64,000 bases of DNA from Nipponacmea schrenckii (lineage: Eukaryota > Mollusca > Gastropoda > Lottiidae), in NCBI GenBank assembly GCA_030562195.1, contig CM060202.1, positions 17,718,317 to 17,782,316 on the forward strand, in the 5' to 3' direction. The position numbers and the translations under genes are program-made. Below the pieces are notes generated by a model. That model searched no databases, had not been told where the DNA came from, and was given only the letters and a program-made list of their open reading frames with translations. This document shows, piece after piece, positions 36,928-49,000 of this stretch (the first letter of the stretch is position 1; the number at the start of each line of letters is the position of its first letter).

Positions 36928-38398
36928 GGAAGCTCGCTAGCCCAAACGGAAAAAGATAGACTATTTCTGTTTTCACCAATGGTCTTTATATGGGCTGGAA
37001 TCAAAATTGAATGTCTAACATGAAATTTTCGCTAACCCGAAAGTGGCTAATTGCATAATATGCAAATAAGATTTCAAGCTAGCTCGGGCCCTAATAGTCG
37101 CATCGGTCTGAAATTTACAGGATATAGAAAGATAGGCAGCGCAATTAAAACTACATCATCAAAATTTTTTGATCACTTCCGGTTTGGGCGTGGGGACTTC
37201 CGGTTTTTTCGTCTCATGTCGGGCGACCCTGCTTCCCATGTAATTCAAGATTCTAAACAAAAACAGTATATTTTAGCTATACTAAATGATTTTAATCCCC
37301 TGAGATGCAGAAAAATTAAATTGAATGTTGCGCATGCGCAGTTTTCAAAAATAGCAAATTTTCTTAAAAATTTAATAAGTCCGCCAATTATTAACCGATT
37401 TTTATGATTTTGGTGTCTATCGAAACCTTGATATTTTATCTAAAAAATGTTGGGAACAGAATTTTGATTTTCGAATTTGAATTTTTTTTATGCCCGTTCG
37501 AATTTTTCGAAAATTTAAAACTCTATATCTCGTGACCTTGACCTTCAATGACCTTGACATTTGAGATGTAGAATGTCCTTGACCTCAGCTGTCTATAGAT
37601 GTGCTGATATTGCATGACAAATATTAACTTCCGGTTTTATAGCCCACCGAAATCTGACTATTTTGCAATTTTGGACGGTTATGTTACACTTTCGGGCTCT
37701 AATGTTCGGATCGATCTGAAATTTACAGGATATAGATAGATACGCAACACAATTAAAAATATATCATCAAAATTTTTTGATCACTTCCGGTTTGGGCGTG
37801 GGGACTTCCGGTTTTTTTTATCTCATTTCAGGCGACCCTACATCCCGTGTAATTCAAGAATGTAAGCAAAAACAGTATATATTAGCTATACAAAATAATT
37901 TGTATCCCTCGAGAAGAATAAAATTCCAATTGCTAGTTGCGCATGCGCCATTTTTCCGAGAATGGCAAATTTTCTTTAAAATTTAATTAGTCCGTCATTT
38001 ATTATCCGATTTGTATGATTTTGGTATCTATCAAAACCTTGCTCCCTTATCTAAAGGATGTTTGAAACAGAATTTTGATTTTCGAACATAAATTTATTTT
38101 ATGCCCGTTTGAATTTTTTGAAAATTTGAAATTCTATATCTTGTGACCTCACCTTCAATGACCTTGAAATTTTCCATATAGAATGGCCTTGACCTCAGCT
38201 GTCTATAGATATGACAATATTGAATGAAAAATATCAACTTCTGGGTTTTATAGCCAACCGAATTCTGACATTTTTGAAACTTTGAACGGCAATACCACAT
38301 TTCCTTATGAACACATTGACTTGAGATTTTCTGTTTTATAATAGCCTCAAAACTCTTCAATAAAGGATATATGCCAAAAGTGCAGAAGCATATTTTAA

Positions 38399-39717
38399 CT
38401 AGAACTGTGAACAGCTCCGAGCGTGGCAACTATGCGTTATCCCATGGATTTCGAACATTTTGAAACTTCTAACCTGCTAGCTTTCAATTCCGGTACTTTT
38501 CAGCCTCCAATTGTGGAACAAGCGTAACAATATTGTTATATCTATAGACAGCTGATGTCAAGGCCATTCTATATGGAAAATTTCAAGGTCATTGAAGGTG
38601 AAGGTCACAAGATTTAGAATTTCAAATTTTTAAAAAATTCAAACGGGCATAAATAATAAATGACGGACTAATTAAATTTTAAAGAAAATTTGCCATTCTC
38701 GGAAAAATGGCGCATGCGCAACTAGCAATTGGAATTTTTTTCTTCTCGGGGGATACAAATTATTTTGTATAGCTAATATATACTGTTTTTGCTTACATTC
38801 TTGAATTACACGGGATGTAGGGTCGCCTGAAATGAGATAAAAAACCGGAAGTCCCCACGCCCAAACCGGAAGTGATCAAAAAATTTTGATGATATATTTT
38901 TAATTGTGTTGCGTATTTATCTATATCCTGTAAATTTCAGATCGATCCGAACATTAGAGCCCGAAAGTGTAATATAACCGTCCAAAATTGCAAAATAGTC
39001 AGATTTCGGTGGGCTATAAAACCGGAAGTTAATATTTGTCATGCAATATCAGCACATCTATAGACAGCTGAGGTCAAGGACATTCTACATCTCAAATGTC
39101 AAGGTCATTGAAGGTCAAGGTCACGAGATATAGAGTTTTAAATTTTTGAAAAATTCGAACGGGCATAAAAAAAATTCAAATTCGAAAATCAAAATTCTGT
39201 TCCCAACATTTTTTAGATAAATTATCAAGGATTCGATAGACACCAAAATCATAAAAATCGGTCAATAATTGGCGGACTTATTAAATTTTTAAGAAAATTT
39301 GCCATTTTTGAAAACTGCGCATGCGCAACATTCAATTTAATTTTTCTTCATCTCAGGGGATTAAAATCATTTAGTATAGCTAAAATATACTGTTTTTGTT
39401 TAGAATCTTGAATTACATGGGAAGCAGGGTCGCCCGACATGAGACGAAAAAACCGGAAGTCCCCACGCCCAAACCGGAAGTGATCAAAAAATTTTGATGA
39501 TGTAGTTTTAATTGCGCTGCCTATCTATCTATATCCTGTAAATTTCAGACCGATGCGACTATTAGGGCCCGAGCTAGCTTGAAATCTTATTTGCATATTA
39601 TGCAATTAGCCACTTTTGGGTTAGCGAAAATTTCATGTTAGATATTCATTTTTGATTCCAGCCCATTGGTGAAAACAGAAATAATCTATCTTTTTCCGTT
39701 TGGGCTAGCGAGCTTCC

Positions 39718-39761
<44 letters not shown>

Positions 39762-39805
39762 ATCCGAACGAAAACAAAGCGTGAAAAATTTCATTTGCCA
39801 CGCAA
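38399..39805 (-). mobile_element. F3 rolling-circle element, copy 4, nested in copy 3
   Basis: CTAG at 38399 is the 3' end and TTGCGTGGCAAAT (read on minus from 39805) the 5' end. About 900 bp present in copies 1 and 2 are missing. The stem has one mismatch (ATTTTTCACGC arm). Copy 1 supplies the empty site: TTTTAAAAAAGC there is split as TTTTAA / AAAAGC here, which defines the element boundaries to the base. Confidence 0.9.
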
Positions 39806-40723
39806 AAAAGCAAAATTAAATTTTACAACTCCAGTACTAACATAAAATATATTCATCCCACATCAATGTGGTATACATCATTGGACAATTAAATTGTCTC
39901 TTAAATGATATGCGACATGGTCGTTTTACCATGAAAATTTAAGCATTAATTTTAGATAAATTAACAAAATAAATACCGATTTTGGGTTTTTTATTTCATA
40001 AAATCTGTTTCAAATTGATCAGTCAGGGTGTTAAAGGCTGTTATATAACATGTCAGTAAAACTGGTGGTTTAAATTTTCACACCTACTTGTCAAATCACT
40101 GAGCTGGGGAACAAATTAATCTGATTATGTAATTTCTCAAAATATTTCCATTCAAATTCAAAACATGCATCAAGTTAAAGAAGTAAATTCGCTTGTCATT
40201 GATCAGTTCGAATTTTGTTCGTATCTTAAATAGAAATGATTTTATAAAAAAAATGTCAAATACAGGCATGTGAAGAGTAGCAGACATATATAAGTCTTAT
40301 AAAACACAGATGAACTATTGACCACTTTAGTCACGGTTCAACGCACACAGGTGGCCAAAGAGTAAATTAATCTAATGATATAATCTGATAACCCTAATAA
40401 AATTTATTTTTTTGTAAAATTTTTGCATACAAATTCAAAAAATATCTCTTTATAAAGCTGTGAATAAGCAAATTATCACATAGCTTGAATTTTCTCTCTA
40501 TGTTAATTACAACCAAAGTTACAAAATAATGTTTAAATTTGAATATAGAGAGTTTAAATTTCATGACAAATTGTCATCTTACTACCTACTTAAAATTTGG
40601 TTTGGAATTTATGTAAATATCCTACCGAAATCTTAGACATGTACAAAAATCTAATAAGGAACTGATAGTAGAAACTTATAGTAGAAAAAATTGCCTCTAT
40701 AGCGGAAGGTTTACGCTTACAAT

Positions 40724-43700
40724 GGGGAACCAAACTCAAATTATCTGCCCCTGAAGATGGCGCCACCGACTAGGGTCCCGGAAGTCGATATCACGCTTAC
40801 TGACAGCCATACTTCCACTAATACGCGATCGTGAATGATGCCTATAACTTGTTATTGTGTTCCGGGATGTTCGAAGACGGGAGGATTTTTGTTTCCCACT
40901 GAAAATATTCGTCGGAAACAGTGAATTGTGGCCGTAAGCAGGCGGAAATCTTCGAAAGGAGATACACTGTGGCCCACTTCGTCCAGTGTCGACTGCAAGT
41001 GCAAGGAATGGAAAGGAGTGGAATTTACGTCCTCCGGCAAGTGTTTGCTTTATTAGATAAGTTTCCTTTTGTAATTTTGAAATAGTTGTCATTGTATTAG
41101 TATGTCTATATTCTTTGAAAACCATGGATGAAATGACTAGTGTTTTGTGGCAACTGTCTGATCACTGACAGCAATGTTTTACTGACTAAGCCTCTTCATG
41201 TTGTCTTATTATGGCCTAGTTTGCCTTTGATCTACAAATTAATTTATGAGGCCTATGATATTACTGAGAATTTTAATTCTAATAAGTGGGTTTATTTTTA
41301 CTGGACATTTCTTTTAAGGAAGTGTGTTTGAAATTTTCATTCATTCATCCTATGAATATATAGACATACTAAGAATTAAGATGTGTTGAAGATTGAAATG
41401 CATTTTAAGATTATCAGTTTACATAATAAAAGTACCGGTACGTTTCATTTTTTAAAATAATCCATTATTATGCCTATAAATCGGTATATATTATACTTAT
41501 CTTTCTTGTACATGTAATCTATTCTGATGAACATTTTTAAAAAGAACACGAAAAAATTTGGATGCTAATAATGAAGCCCTGGTGTTGATTTTTTTTCCTA
41601 AAATTATTTTTGTTCTGTTCTGCTTGTTTCATTTCTTTTTTTCAGGTAACTCATGCCAGTCTTGTGGGCAAAGGCCATAGTTAAAAACACAGGTTAACAT
41701 ATTTAGGTGAGTTAAAAGTTTTTTGTATTTTACACATTTTTTAAACATTCAATTTTACAAAATAGGCATTTGGTCAACTGACCTCATTAACTGTTACCAG
41801 AGGCTAAACTGAAAAAAACCCACAGCAATTAGGCTGTTGTGAAAGTGCATCCAATCTCATATTTGCTTCCAAGACAACAGTTTTTTTTATTTCTTGGTGA
41901 ATACTAGCTAGTGTGTTTTTGTGAATTGAAAAATACTGCTGCTGGAAAGGAACTGCATGTAAGTTTATACTTTATTTCTACAAATCATGACCTTATGATT
42001 ATATATTCTTTTTTCAGGAACAATTCCTTTGAGATGTCAGGAAAGCCTGTATCTGTTCCATCAGTTTTCCAGTGGTCTGAAGAAACAACAGATGAAACTT
42101 GGTGTGAGTGTTCCTAATCACCCAAGGATGAACTTTGATTAATATCATGAAAAATCTTTAATTCATTGATAACTCTTGTCAACCTCCCAGACAAATCGAC
42201 TGCCATTATAAATGTTGGCGCATTATGATTGCCATCACTATTTTCATTTCTGCTCGGCATTCTGATTTAAAAAAAAAAAAAAAGAGTCTGTTGATGTTAG
42301 CCTCAAATACTTCAGAAAACTATTGTGTAGGATTTTCGTGAGTCATTGTCAAGTTTCTTTTCAAACTATTCAAGACAGCAGTGGATTGATTCTAATTTCA
42401 GTAGAGTAAATTTGATGTCAGTATTGATATCTTTGTAAATGTCATAATTTGGAGTTACCAATAAATATTTTTTTTCCAATACCTATGTTCAAGATTTTTA
42501 TTTCTGTCAATAAATACAACCCTAAAAAAGAAAACTGTTGTAATCTTTAAATTTGTAACAATTCAACCACAGAACTAATAGGTTGAAATCCTACTTGAAC
42601 TGAAGGTTTTTGTTCAAGGAAATTTTCGACATAATTTTGGAAGGATTAAGTTTTGAATTTCTTTTTAAGTGAAGCGCAAAGGAAAATATTAGATCTAGGG
42701 CTAGTATTACCATAAATCAAACCAAAATACTCAACTAGCCTCACTGACTACATTGTGCCCTAAAAAATATACTCAGAATGTATTTTTGGGTCCTTAAAGA
42801 ACACATTTCCCTCTTTGCCTACAAACTGTGAGTTGGATCCAAATTTCAGTCTGAAATTCCCCTCTATAAAATCATATTTCCAATTTTGAGTATAACTTAA
42901 ATGGCCATGGTTGGCATTTTCAAAACCTTAAGACAATCTAAACTTGTTTTAAGGTTAATATTTCAATGATACAAATATGATTAGAACTACTAGGCCTACC
43001 ATATTAATGTATGTAGGCTAGCCTACTGTGTGACCACAAAAATAATTCTGATAGCCTTAGATTGACGAAAAAGGTTTTTAAAATGGCAACAATAAAAAAA
43101 TATTTTGAAATGTGGTTCATTTTCTCTAAAAATTTCTATGACTTGTAGGGTAATATGTTCAATGCAATGGGAAAATTTTAAAACTTTATATTTCTATAGA
43201 CCCTAAAGTAGAAGCCACTCTTTGAGAATGGAAATTAATTGACAATTATATTTGATTACTTGTGACGTGAAGAAAATTCAAAATTCAATAAGCACTAGCC
43301 TAGAACTGTATCAGTCCGGGCAGTAGACCGGTCAGTAGAACTAGAAGACCACCGTAGTTGGCATATGGTAGGCCTAGTATTAATAGTATTAGCCTAGGCC
43401 TATTGAATCATGCCTACAATCATACATAGTAATCATTTGTCTTGTCTGGGCTAAAACAATGATTATCTAAGATTATCATTAAGATTTCAAGTATTTTTCA
43501 ACTCCAATAATCAACAAACGACAGTCGCGAAGGAAATTTGTCCAAACCCCGGCTGTCACTTGACTAGGTCTACTTTCGATTCTCACAAACTTTCAGTGGA
43601 CGTATTCGTTCGAAGCTTAGCCGACGGGTAAAACTGATTGTAACTTTTGGTTTAATGTTTTTTCTACCAGAAACCTCCCCTATTTTAGATTTTAGTTTCT

Positions 43701-43843
43701 TTTCAAAGTTTAGATAGGTCCCATAAACCAAAATCACGCTTACTATTTACATAGTCGGCCATGAATGCACACGACGCTTTAGGACCGCAATAGTCGCCGC
43801 GCCCCCTACATCAAGGAAAGACAACTCGCGAGTTTGGTTCCCC
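40724..43843. mobile_element. THAP-bearing DNA transposon derivative, AT TSD (ISL2EU-like)
   Basis: Ends are GGGGAACCAAACTC at 40724 and its exact inverse ending at 43843. Imperfect similarity continues inward (GGCGC..CGACTA..GGTCC on both sides). The host F3 copy 1 reads TTACAATTGTAGG at the same point; here it is TTACAAT before and ATTGTAGG after, so the duplicated target is AT. AT duplications together with a THAP domain are features I associate with ISL2EU/IS4EU elements of the Harbinger group; the assignment is inference. A degraded THAP domain lies near the left end; no DDE domain was recognised in the remaining 2.8 kb. Confidence 0.75.
40835..41058 (+). pseudogene. Degraded THAP zinc-finger domain
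   Basis: Two adjacent ATG codons (40835, 40838) open MPITCYCVPGCSKTGG, FLFPTENIRRKQ, then TGA (40922-40924), then IVAVSRRKS...DTLWP in the same frame. The C-x-C-x-V-P-G-C start, the FP motif and the basic stretch match the beginning of a THAP (C2CH) DNA-binding domain; the TGA replaces the invariant tryptophan. The final C..HF part is not recognisable. Lies about 110 bp inside the left end of the transposon. Confidence 0.65.
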
Positions 43844-43956
43844 ATTGTAGGCTGAAAAGTACCGGAATTGAAAGCTAGCAGGTTAGAAGTTTCAAAATGT
43901 TCGAAATCCATGGGATAACGCATAGTTGCCACGCTCGGAGCTGTTCACAGTTCTAG

Positions 43957-44405
43957 TTACTTATTTTGATACTTATAAATACTATGAATGACTCGGATAT
44001 ATGTAAAGTGAATGCTTTCTTCAAATCGCAAAGAATATGGTCGAGATGCAATCCCAAGGTGATAAAATGAACGGTATCAGGGAAGAAACACGCCATAACA
44101 AGAAATCACCAAGAAGTCCACAGAACTATATTTACGTTACGTTTAGTACTATTAATCATAATACTCTTAAAACCCCAATCTTGAAGAAATGTGTAACACG
44201 TATGATTTTTATACTTCTCGATGCTCCCGATATACTTTGTCTCAAAATCAGGTTACATCCGAACAAAATTAGGTTTTGTAACCGCAACAGTAATTCATTA
44301 ATATAATAACCTGACAATAATCGATACATATTTATTTAACATGAATTATACACAATGAAAAATCACATGGAAGTCATATTGATATTCCAAAACTCTTGAA
44401 AATTT
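43957..44405. other. Short stretch before a gap; no supported gene
   Basis: An 89-codon open frame at 44037-44306 has no recognised motif and is probably chance. Confidence 0.4.
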
Positions 44406-44905
44406 NNNNNNNNNNNNNNNNNNNNNNNNNNNNNNNNNNNNNNNNNNNNNNNNNNNNNNNNNNNNNNNNNNNNNNNNNNNNNNNNNNNNNNNNNNNNNNN
44501 NNNNNNNNNNNNNNNNNNNNNNNNNNNNNNNNNNNNNNNNNNNNNNNNNNNNNNNNNNNNNNNNNNNNNNNNNNNNNNNNNNNNNNNNNNNNNNNNNNNN
44601 NNNNNNNNNNNNNNNNNNNNNNNNNNNNNNNNNNNNNNNNNNNNNNNNNNNNNNNNNNNNNNNNNNNNNNNNNNNNNNNNNNNNNNNNNNNNNNNNNNNN
44701 NNNNNNNNNNNNNNNNNNNNNNNNNNNNNNNNNNNNNNNNNNNNNNNNNNNNNNNNNNNNNNNNNNNNNNNNNNNNNNNNNNNNNNNNNNNNNNNNNNNN
44801 NNNNNNNNNNNNNNNNNNNNNNNNNNNNNNNNNNNNNNNNNNNNNNNNNNNNNNNNNNNNNNNNNNNNNNNNNNNNNNNNNNNNNNNNNNNNNNNNNNNN
44901 NNNNN
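44406..44905. other. Assembly gap, 500 N
   Basis: Placeholder gap whose right edge is the first base of a sequence repeated 794 bp further on. Confidence 0.98.
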
Positions 44906-44952
44906 AAAAATAGAATCCATTTTGATGTTGGTTTGGTCGTCGATGGAAAATA

Positions 44953-45024
44953 GGGCTTGTCCGGGAATCGAACCCGGGACCTCTCGCACCCGAAGCGAGA
45001 ATCATACCGCTAGACCAACAAGCC
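44953..45024 (-). tRNA. tRNA-Pro (CGG)
   Basis: 72 nt with discriminator C. Acceptor GGCTTGT/ACAAGCC, D arm GGTCTAGCGGTATGATT, anticodon stem TCTCGC/GCGAGA with loop TTCGGGT (anticodon CGG), T arm CCGGG-TTCGATT-CCCGG. A TTTT terminator follows directly on the minus strand. Confidence 0.97.
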
Positions 45025-45170
45025 AGCACTGTCTGAGCGAAAAATTAGCTACATCGTTCTGGCCGGTATACAACATTAAAAAGTCTGGAAACTCCTGTCG
45101 TCAGAAACAAGGAGAAAGAAACGAATGAAAATGGCACTGCCACTTTTCACACGACCCCCAAAGAAAAGTT

Positions 45171-45242
45171 GGGCTTGTCCGGGAATTGAACCCGGGACCT
45201 CTCGCACCCTAAGCGAGAATCATACCTCTAGACCAACAAGCC
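45171..45242 (-). tRNA. tRNA-Pro (AGG)
   Basis: Same fold as its neighbours; anticodon loop TTAGGGT (AGG, expected to be read as IGG), T loop TTCAATT. A TTTT run follows. Acceptor stem GGCTTGT/ACAAGCC. Confidence 0.97.
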
Positions 45243-45325
45243 GGACGAGAGTTGGAAACATTCGCCGAAAGAAAAGATAGCGTTTGGTGACACCGAAATA
45301 TTCAAAATGAAAAAAAAAACTTTCA

Positions 45326-45397
45326 GGGCTTGTCCGGGATTCGAACCCGGGACCTCTCGCACCCAAAGCGAGAATCATACCCCTAGACCAACAAGCC
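45326..45397 (-). tRNA. tRNA-Pro (TGG)
   Basis: Anticodon loop TTTGGGT (TGG), D arm GGTCTAGGGGTATGATT, T loop TTCGAAT; followed by a long T-run. It lies between the two duplicated CGG/AGG units and is the only single-copy member. Confidence 0.97.
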
Positions 45398-45699
45398 GCC
45401 GTTAAGAAAACATAGAAGCCATTCGGTTTTTAACATTTTAAATTACAATCAATCAGGTTTTCAGTAAATGCTCCAGCGTTTTCTTCCCGGCATGGTTGAT
45501 TGGATGCTGAAACCAGCTTGCTCCTGTCAGCCGACAGTGAAATGAGAGAAAACAGAGTGATAAAACAAACGACAAGACGGTGGAAGCCATTGTCCAAGTG
45601 ACCAAAGCCGCCTATAACACACATGTACATCGGCCTAGTGCCTTACACATGACTTTTAACAAGCGATTTATCCTCGTACACGTTGTCGCCCACGCACGC
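45398..45699. other. Spacer within the tRNA-Pro cluster
   Basis: No tRNA or ORF supported between the TGG gene and the second duplicated unit. Confidence 0.5.
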
Positions 45700-45746
45700 A
45701 AAAATAGAATCCATTTTGATGTTGGTTTGGTCGTCGATGGAAAATA

Positions 45747-45818
45747 GGGCTTGTCCGGGAATCGAACCCGGGACCTCTCGCACCCGAAGCGAGAATCATA
45801 CCGCTAGACCAACAAGCC
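45747..45818 (-). tRNA. tRNA-Pro (CGG), duplicate
   Basis: Identical to 44953-45024, including flanks and terminator. Confidence 0.97.
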
Positions 45819-45964
45819 AGCACTGTCTGAGCGAAAAATTAGCTACATCGTTCTGGCCGGTATACAACATTAAAAAGTCTGGAAACTCCTGTCGTCAGAA
45901 ACAAGGAGAAAGAAACGAATGAAAATGGCACTGCCACTTTTCACACGACCCCCAAAGAAAAGTT

Positions 45965-46036
45965 GGGCTTGTCCGGGAATTGAACCCGGGACCTCTCGCA
46001 CCCTAAGCGAGAATCATACCTCTAGACCAACAAGCC
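45965..46036 (-). tRNA. tRNA-Pro (AGG), duplicate
   Basis: Identical to 45171-45242, including flanks and terminator. Confidence 0.97.
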
Positions 46037-46077
46037 GGACGAGAGTTGGAAACATTCGCCGAAAGAAAAGATAGCGT

Positions 46078-49000
46078 GGATACATAGTAAATACATTATA
46101 CTAAGTCCATTATATAGGTCAAACATGGATTATTTCTATATTGGTATATTATGGCAAGCTCCGCCCACTCCACCATTTTGTTTCACTGTGATAAAATTAA
46201 ATATCAAATTCCCTGGAATCTGAATAATAAATCTCTACTGGTCATAGTTGACCTCCTTACATTATTACAATTTGATTGGTTGTCTTTATTTATTCTCGTC
46301 GTTATATTATTACCAGATTTCACATAATATGTAGTCTTTGATATCGGCTTAAGCTGGCAAGGACGTTAACTAGTCATTTACCACCACCATTTCATAGGAT
46401 CTATTGTATATTAGGCAAGTCAGTCATAAAGTGATTCGTAAAGCGTGTCCCGTTCGAAAACGGTCCTAAAATGGTATAGTGTGTGTAACTTGCTATGATT
46501 CGCTAGATTGATATCAAAATTTCGAAATAGATGATAGCTTAAAATAGACAGATAATGACATAATAATATTGGACTCGGACCGCTAATTTAGTTTGACATC
46601 TGTTTTCATGTTAAAAAATCTAGCTTCCATTAATTTTTTGAATCTCGTTGAAAACTTTCCAATATGTAACGTGAAAGCTGGGCCAATATTGGTTTCTGTA
46701 CAAAATTTCAATATAGTATGACCATGAAAATTTTGAACTAGTCAAAATGAAAAGAAAACCTCTACATTTTATTAACATCCGCTTGACTGTCACTCAAAAC
46801 CACTATTTTCAAAAATAAACTTCCGCCAATTAAATTTCTCATTGTCTCAGAAATTCTGAAAGAAAATGCAATTTCAGACATATGCAAATTCCAAATCTAG
46901 ACAAAACGTTAGTAAAAATGGGCATGCAAAAACCCCCAAAGGAAGGGAGAAAGATGATTTCTAAATAAAGGACGGACTAAATTCGTATAGTAAATTGTTT
47001 GACAGGACTAAGTCCATTTGGCAAGAAAAAAATAAACAAACACCAGATAGGCTACTTAATTGACATCTCAGATTGTTTGTTTTTGACAACTTGACAAAAT
47101 GTTATATGAGACAAAACCCGAGGATACGGCCCGAATGATTATAACTCAAGAATGACATTTTCACACCGACACTAAGAAATTCTCTTCCTCATATTTGTTT
47201 GTTTGCGGCAACGCGTTAAATATTTAGTTAATTACCGAAGTAACCAAAACTCCTAAAAATGTCATTAGTCATGTAACATAACAGATGAGATCTACATACA
47301 AATTTTACTTTTATATCAATTAACTTCATTCACGGATGCGACAAGCAAATAATTAACTCCTGTGCAACGAAGATTAGCATATTTGTGGCATGATTGAATG
47401 TTATATCAAAAAAAACCCCTAAGGATTGGATGACGCAAGAATTAAAACCAATTCATCGAAAACATTTAGTGTGGTATGTTGTAATTTGTTACCTCCCTTT
47501 TATTGAGCTCTTTTTTTTTTTAGAAGACAGAATTGTCGATAAATCTTCTCTTGTAAGAAAGCTGTAGGCCTATATATGCATATTTTTCCTTTTATTGATT
47601 GTTTAGAAATATTTGTTGGAAGAATTTTAGTTGCTAGGCCGTCCATTGAACGATTTGAAGCATAATGGACTAAATCTATGAGTTTCCTCATAAAATGTTA
47701 GCGTCGTAATTTGTGTCTTCAGGTATGTCAAAATGTTGAGGATATCGCAACTACTACTGTAACTGTAAGTAAGTGTAACTGTAACTTGTAAATTGTGAGA
47801 GGAATATTTATAACTCATTCTAAGCGATGACTTTCACAGAAGACACTAGCACGGTGACTGTAGTCTAAAACTGATATTCTAATTCACATTGTGTGTAGCC
47901 TCAGTAACTTTCAAGTCAAATTGATGGGGAACGATGATAAGTCAAAAAAGGTACGGTAACGTAATAAAGTCTAACATTTGAATACCAGTCAACTCAGGTA
48001 CATGTAAACTCGGAGACAGTTAAACAGGAGACAGTTAAACAGGAGACAAAGTGAGTTAACTCGGGTTCAACCATTAGTTAACCCGGAGACAACTTCGAGT
48101 TAACCCGGAGACAACTTCGAACCAATAGTAAACGAGATCAGCTGTAGATTGTTTTTCCCGGTCGGAACTTCCTACAAACATGGTTTCAGTAAATTTAGGC
48201 CAGATTAAACGATTAACAAACTAATTAATTAATAATGAAAACACAATTACTGATACGTGTGATCGGAACTTATTTTTAACCAAGATCAGCAGTAATGTAC
48301 TTGTCCGATGCCCGACTTATGAAAATTTGTTTGTGGGCACATTTTATGAATAGCATTGCACTTGTTTGAAAGTCTGTTTAGAATTTGCGGCGTTCGATGC
48401 TTTCTTCGTATCATTTTCTTTTGAAATCATAGTTGAGGTGTCGACCCGGGAGCAAAAATCGAATGCATCCACCTCGCAGATTCGCGTAAATATGCACTGC
48501 TCACGTAATGTCCTCCAACAGACAAAAACCGCTCAATAAAATTCTAAATTGCTATCAATTTTTGACCTATAGAGCAGAAAACTACTATTCAATAAATGAA
48601 TTAACAATACAGCCGTAGGAAGGGGTTTATGTTTTAACGAAATTGCAGAATGTCATCGTTATTGAGCTCGATGAAATCGAAATGGCGCTGGATGATAGAA
48701 GCTATCTAGAGTCTATATCCTATTTGGTGATGGTTCTACAGCGACACCTGTCCTCATAATCATAACCTTCAAAATGTTATTCTACATGTATTTGGAGAAA
48801 TGTTTCGCAAGATTTGTTTAGCGAGATTTGTTATTGAACATTTGTACATTTTAACATTTGTTGGTTGACAATTCTATTATTTATTCAATTCAATAATTAA
48901 AAAAACGAATGTTTATCGAAGAATTACCGCTTTTCAATACAAATTATGATTTTTGTATACAAATGTCAATTTTCAACGACAAATGTTGAATTTAACGTAC

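Larger units (their letters stand above)
36838..43956 (+). mobile_element. F3 rolling-circle element, copy 3, with two nested insertions
   Basis: 5' end at 36838: TT, stem GCGTGGCAAAT, loop AAA, complementary arm, TTTGTTTTCGTTCGGATTATT and a long poly-T (to about 36926). 3' end: tag TTGCCACGC, CTGT/ACAG hairpin and CTAG at 43953-43956, followed by TT. Two tandem ~590-bp subunits lie at about 37077-37660 and 37661-38250. The body is interrupted by F3 copy 4 (38399-39805) and by the THAP-bearing element (40724-43843). Without them the element is about 2.6 kb and collinear with copy 1. Confidence 0.9.
44906..45283. repeat. 378-bp duplicated unit, first copy (two tRNA-Pro genes)
   Basis: Matches 45700-46077 at a constant offset of 794 bp with no difference that I could see. 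Carries tRNA-Pro CGG and AGG. Starts exactly at the gap edge. Confidence 0.9.
45700..46077. repeat. 378-bp duplicated unit, second copy
   Basis: Second copy of 44906-45283; homology ends at ATAGCGT on the right side. Confidence 0.9.

Noticed and set aside
37051..38429. ORFs of 70-120 codons in F3
   Set aside because: Not conserved between F3 copies, which differ by frame-breaking indels; no known domain.
36890..39761. Long A/T homopolymers taken as retroposon poly-A tails
   Set aside because: They sit just inside the 5' hairpin end of rolling-circle elements, not at a 3' terminus, and no flanking duplications match a retroposon model.
44037..44306. 89-codon ORF as a gene
   Set aside because: No homology pattern, signal or splice context recognised.
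44346..45029. Open frames across the third N gap on both strands
   Set aside because: Open only because of N; the ends overlap a tRNA gene.
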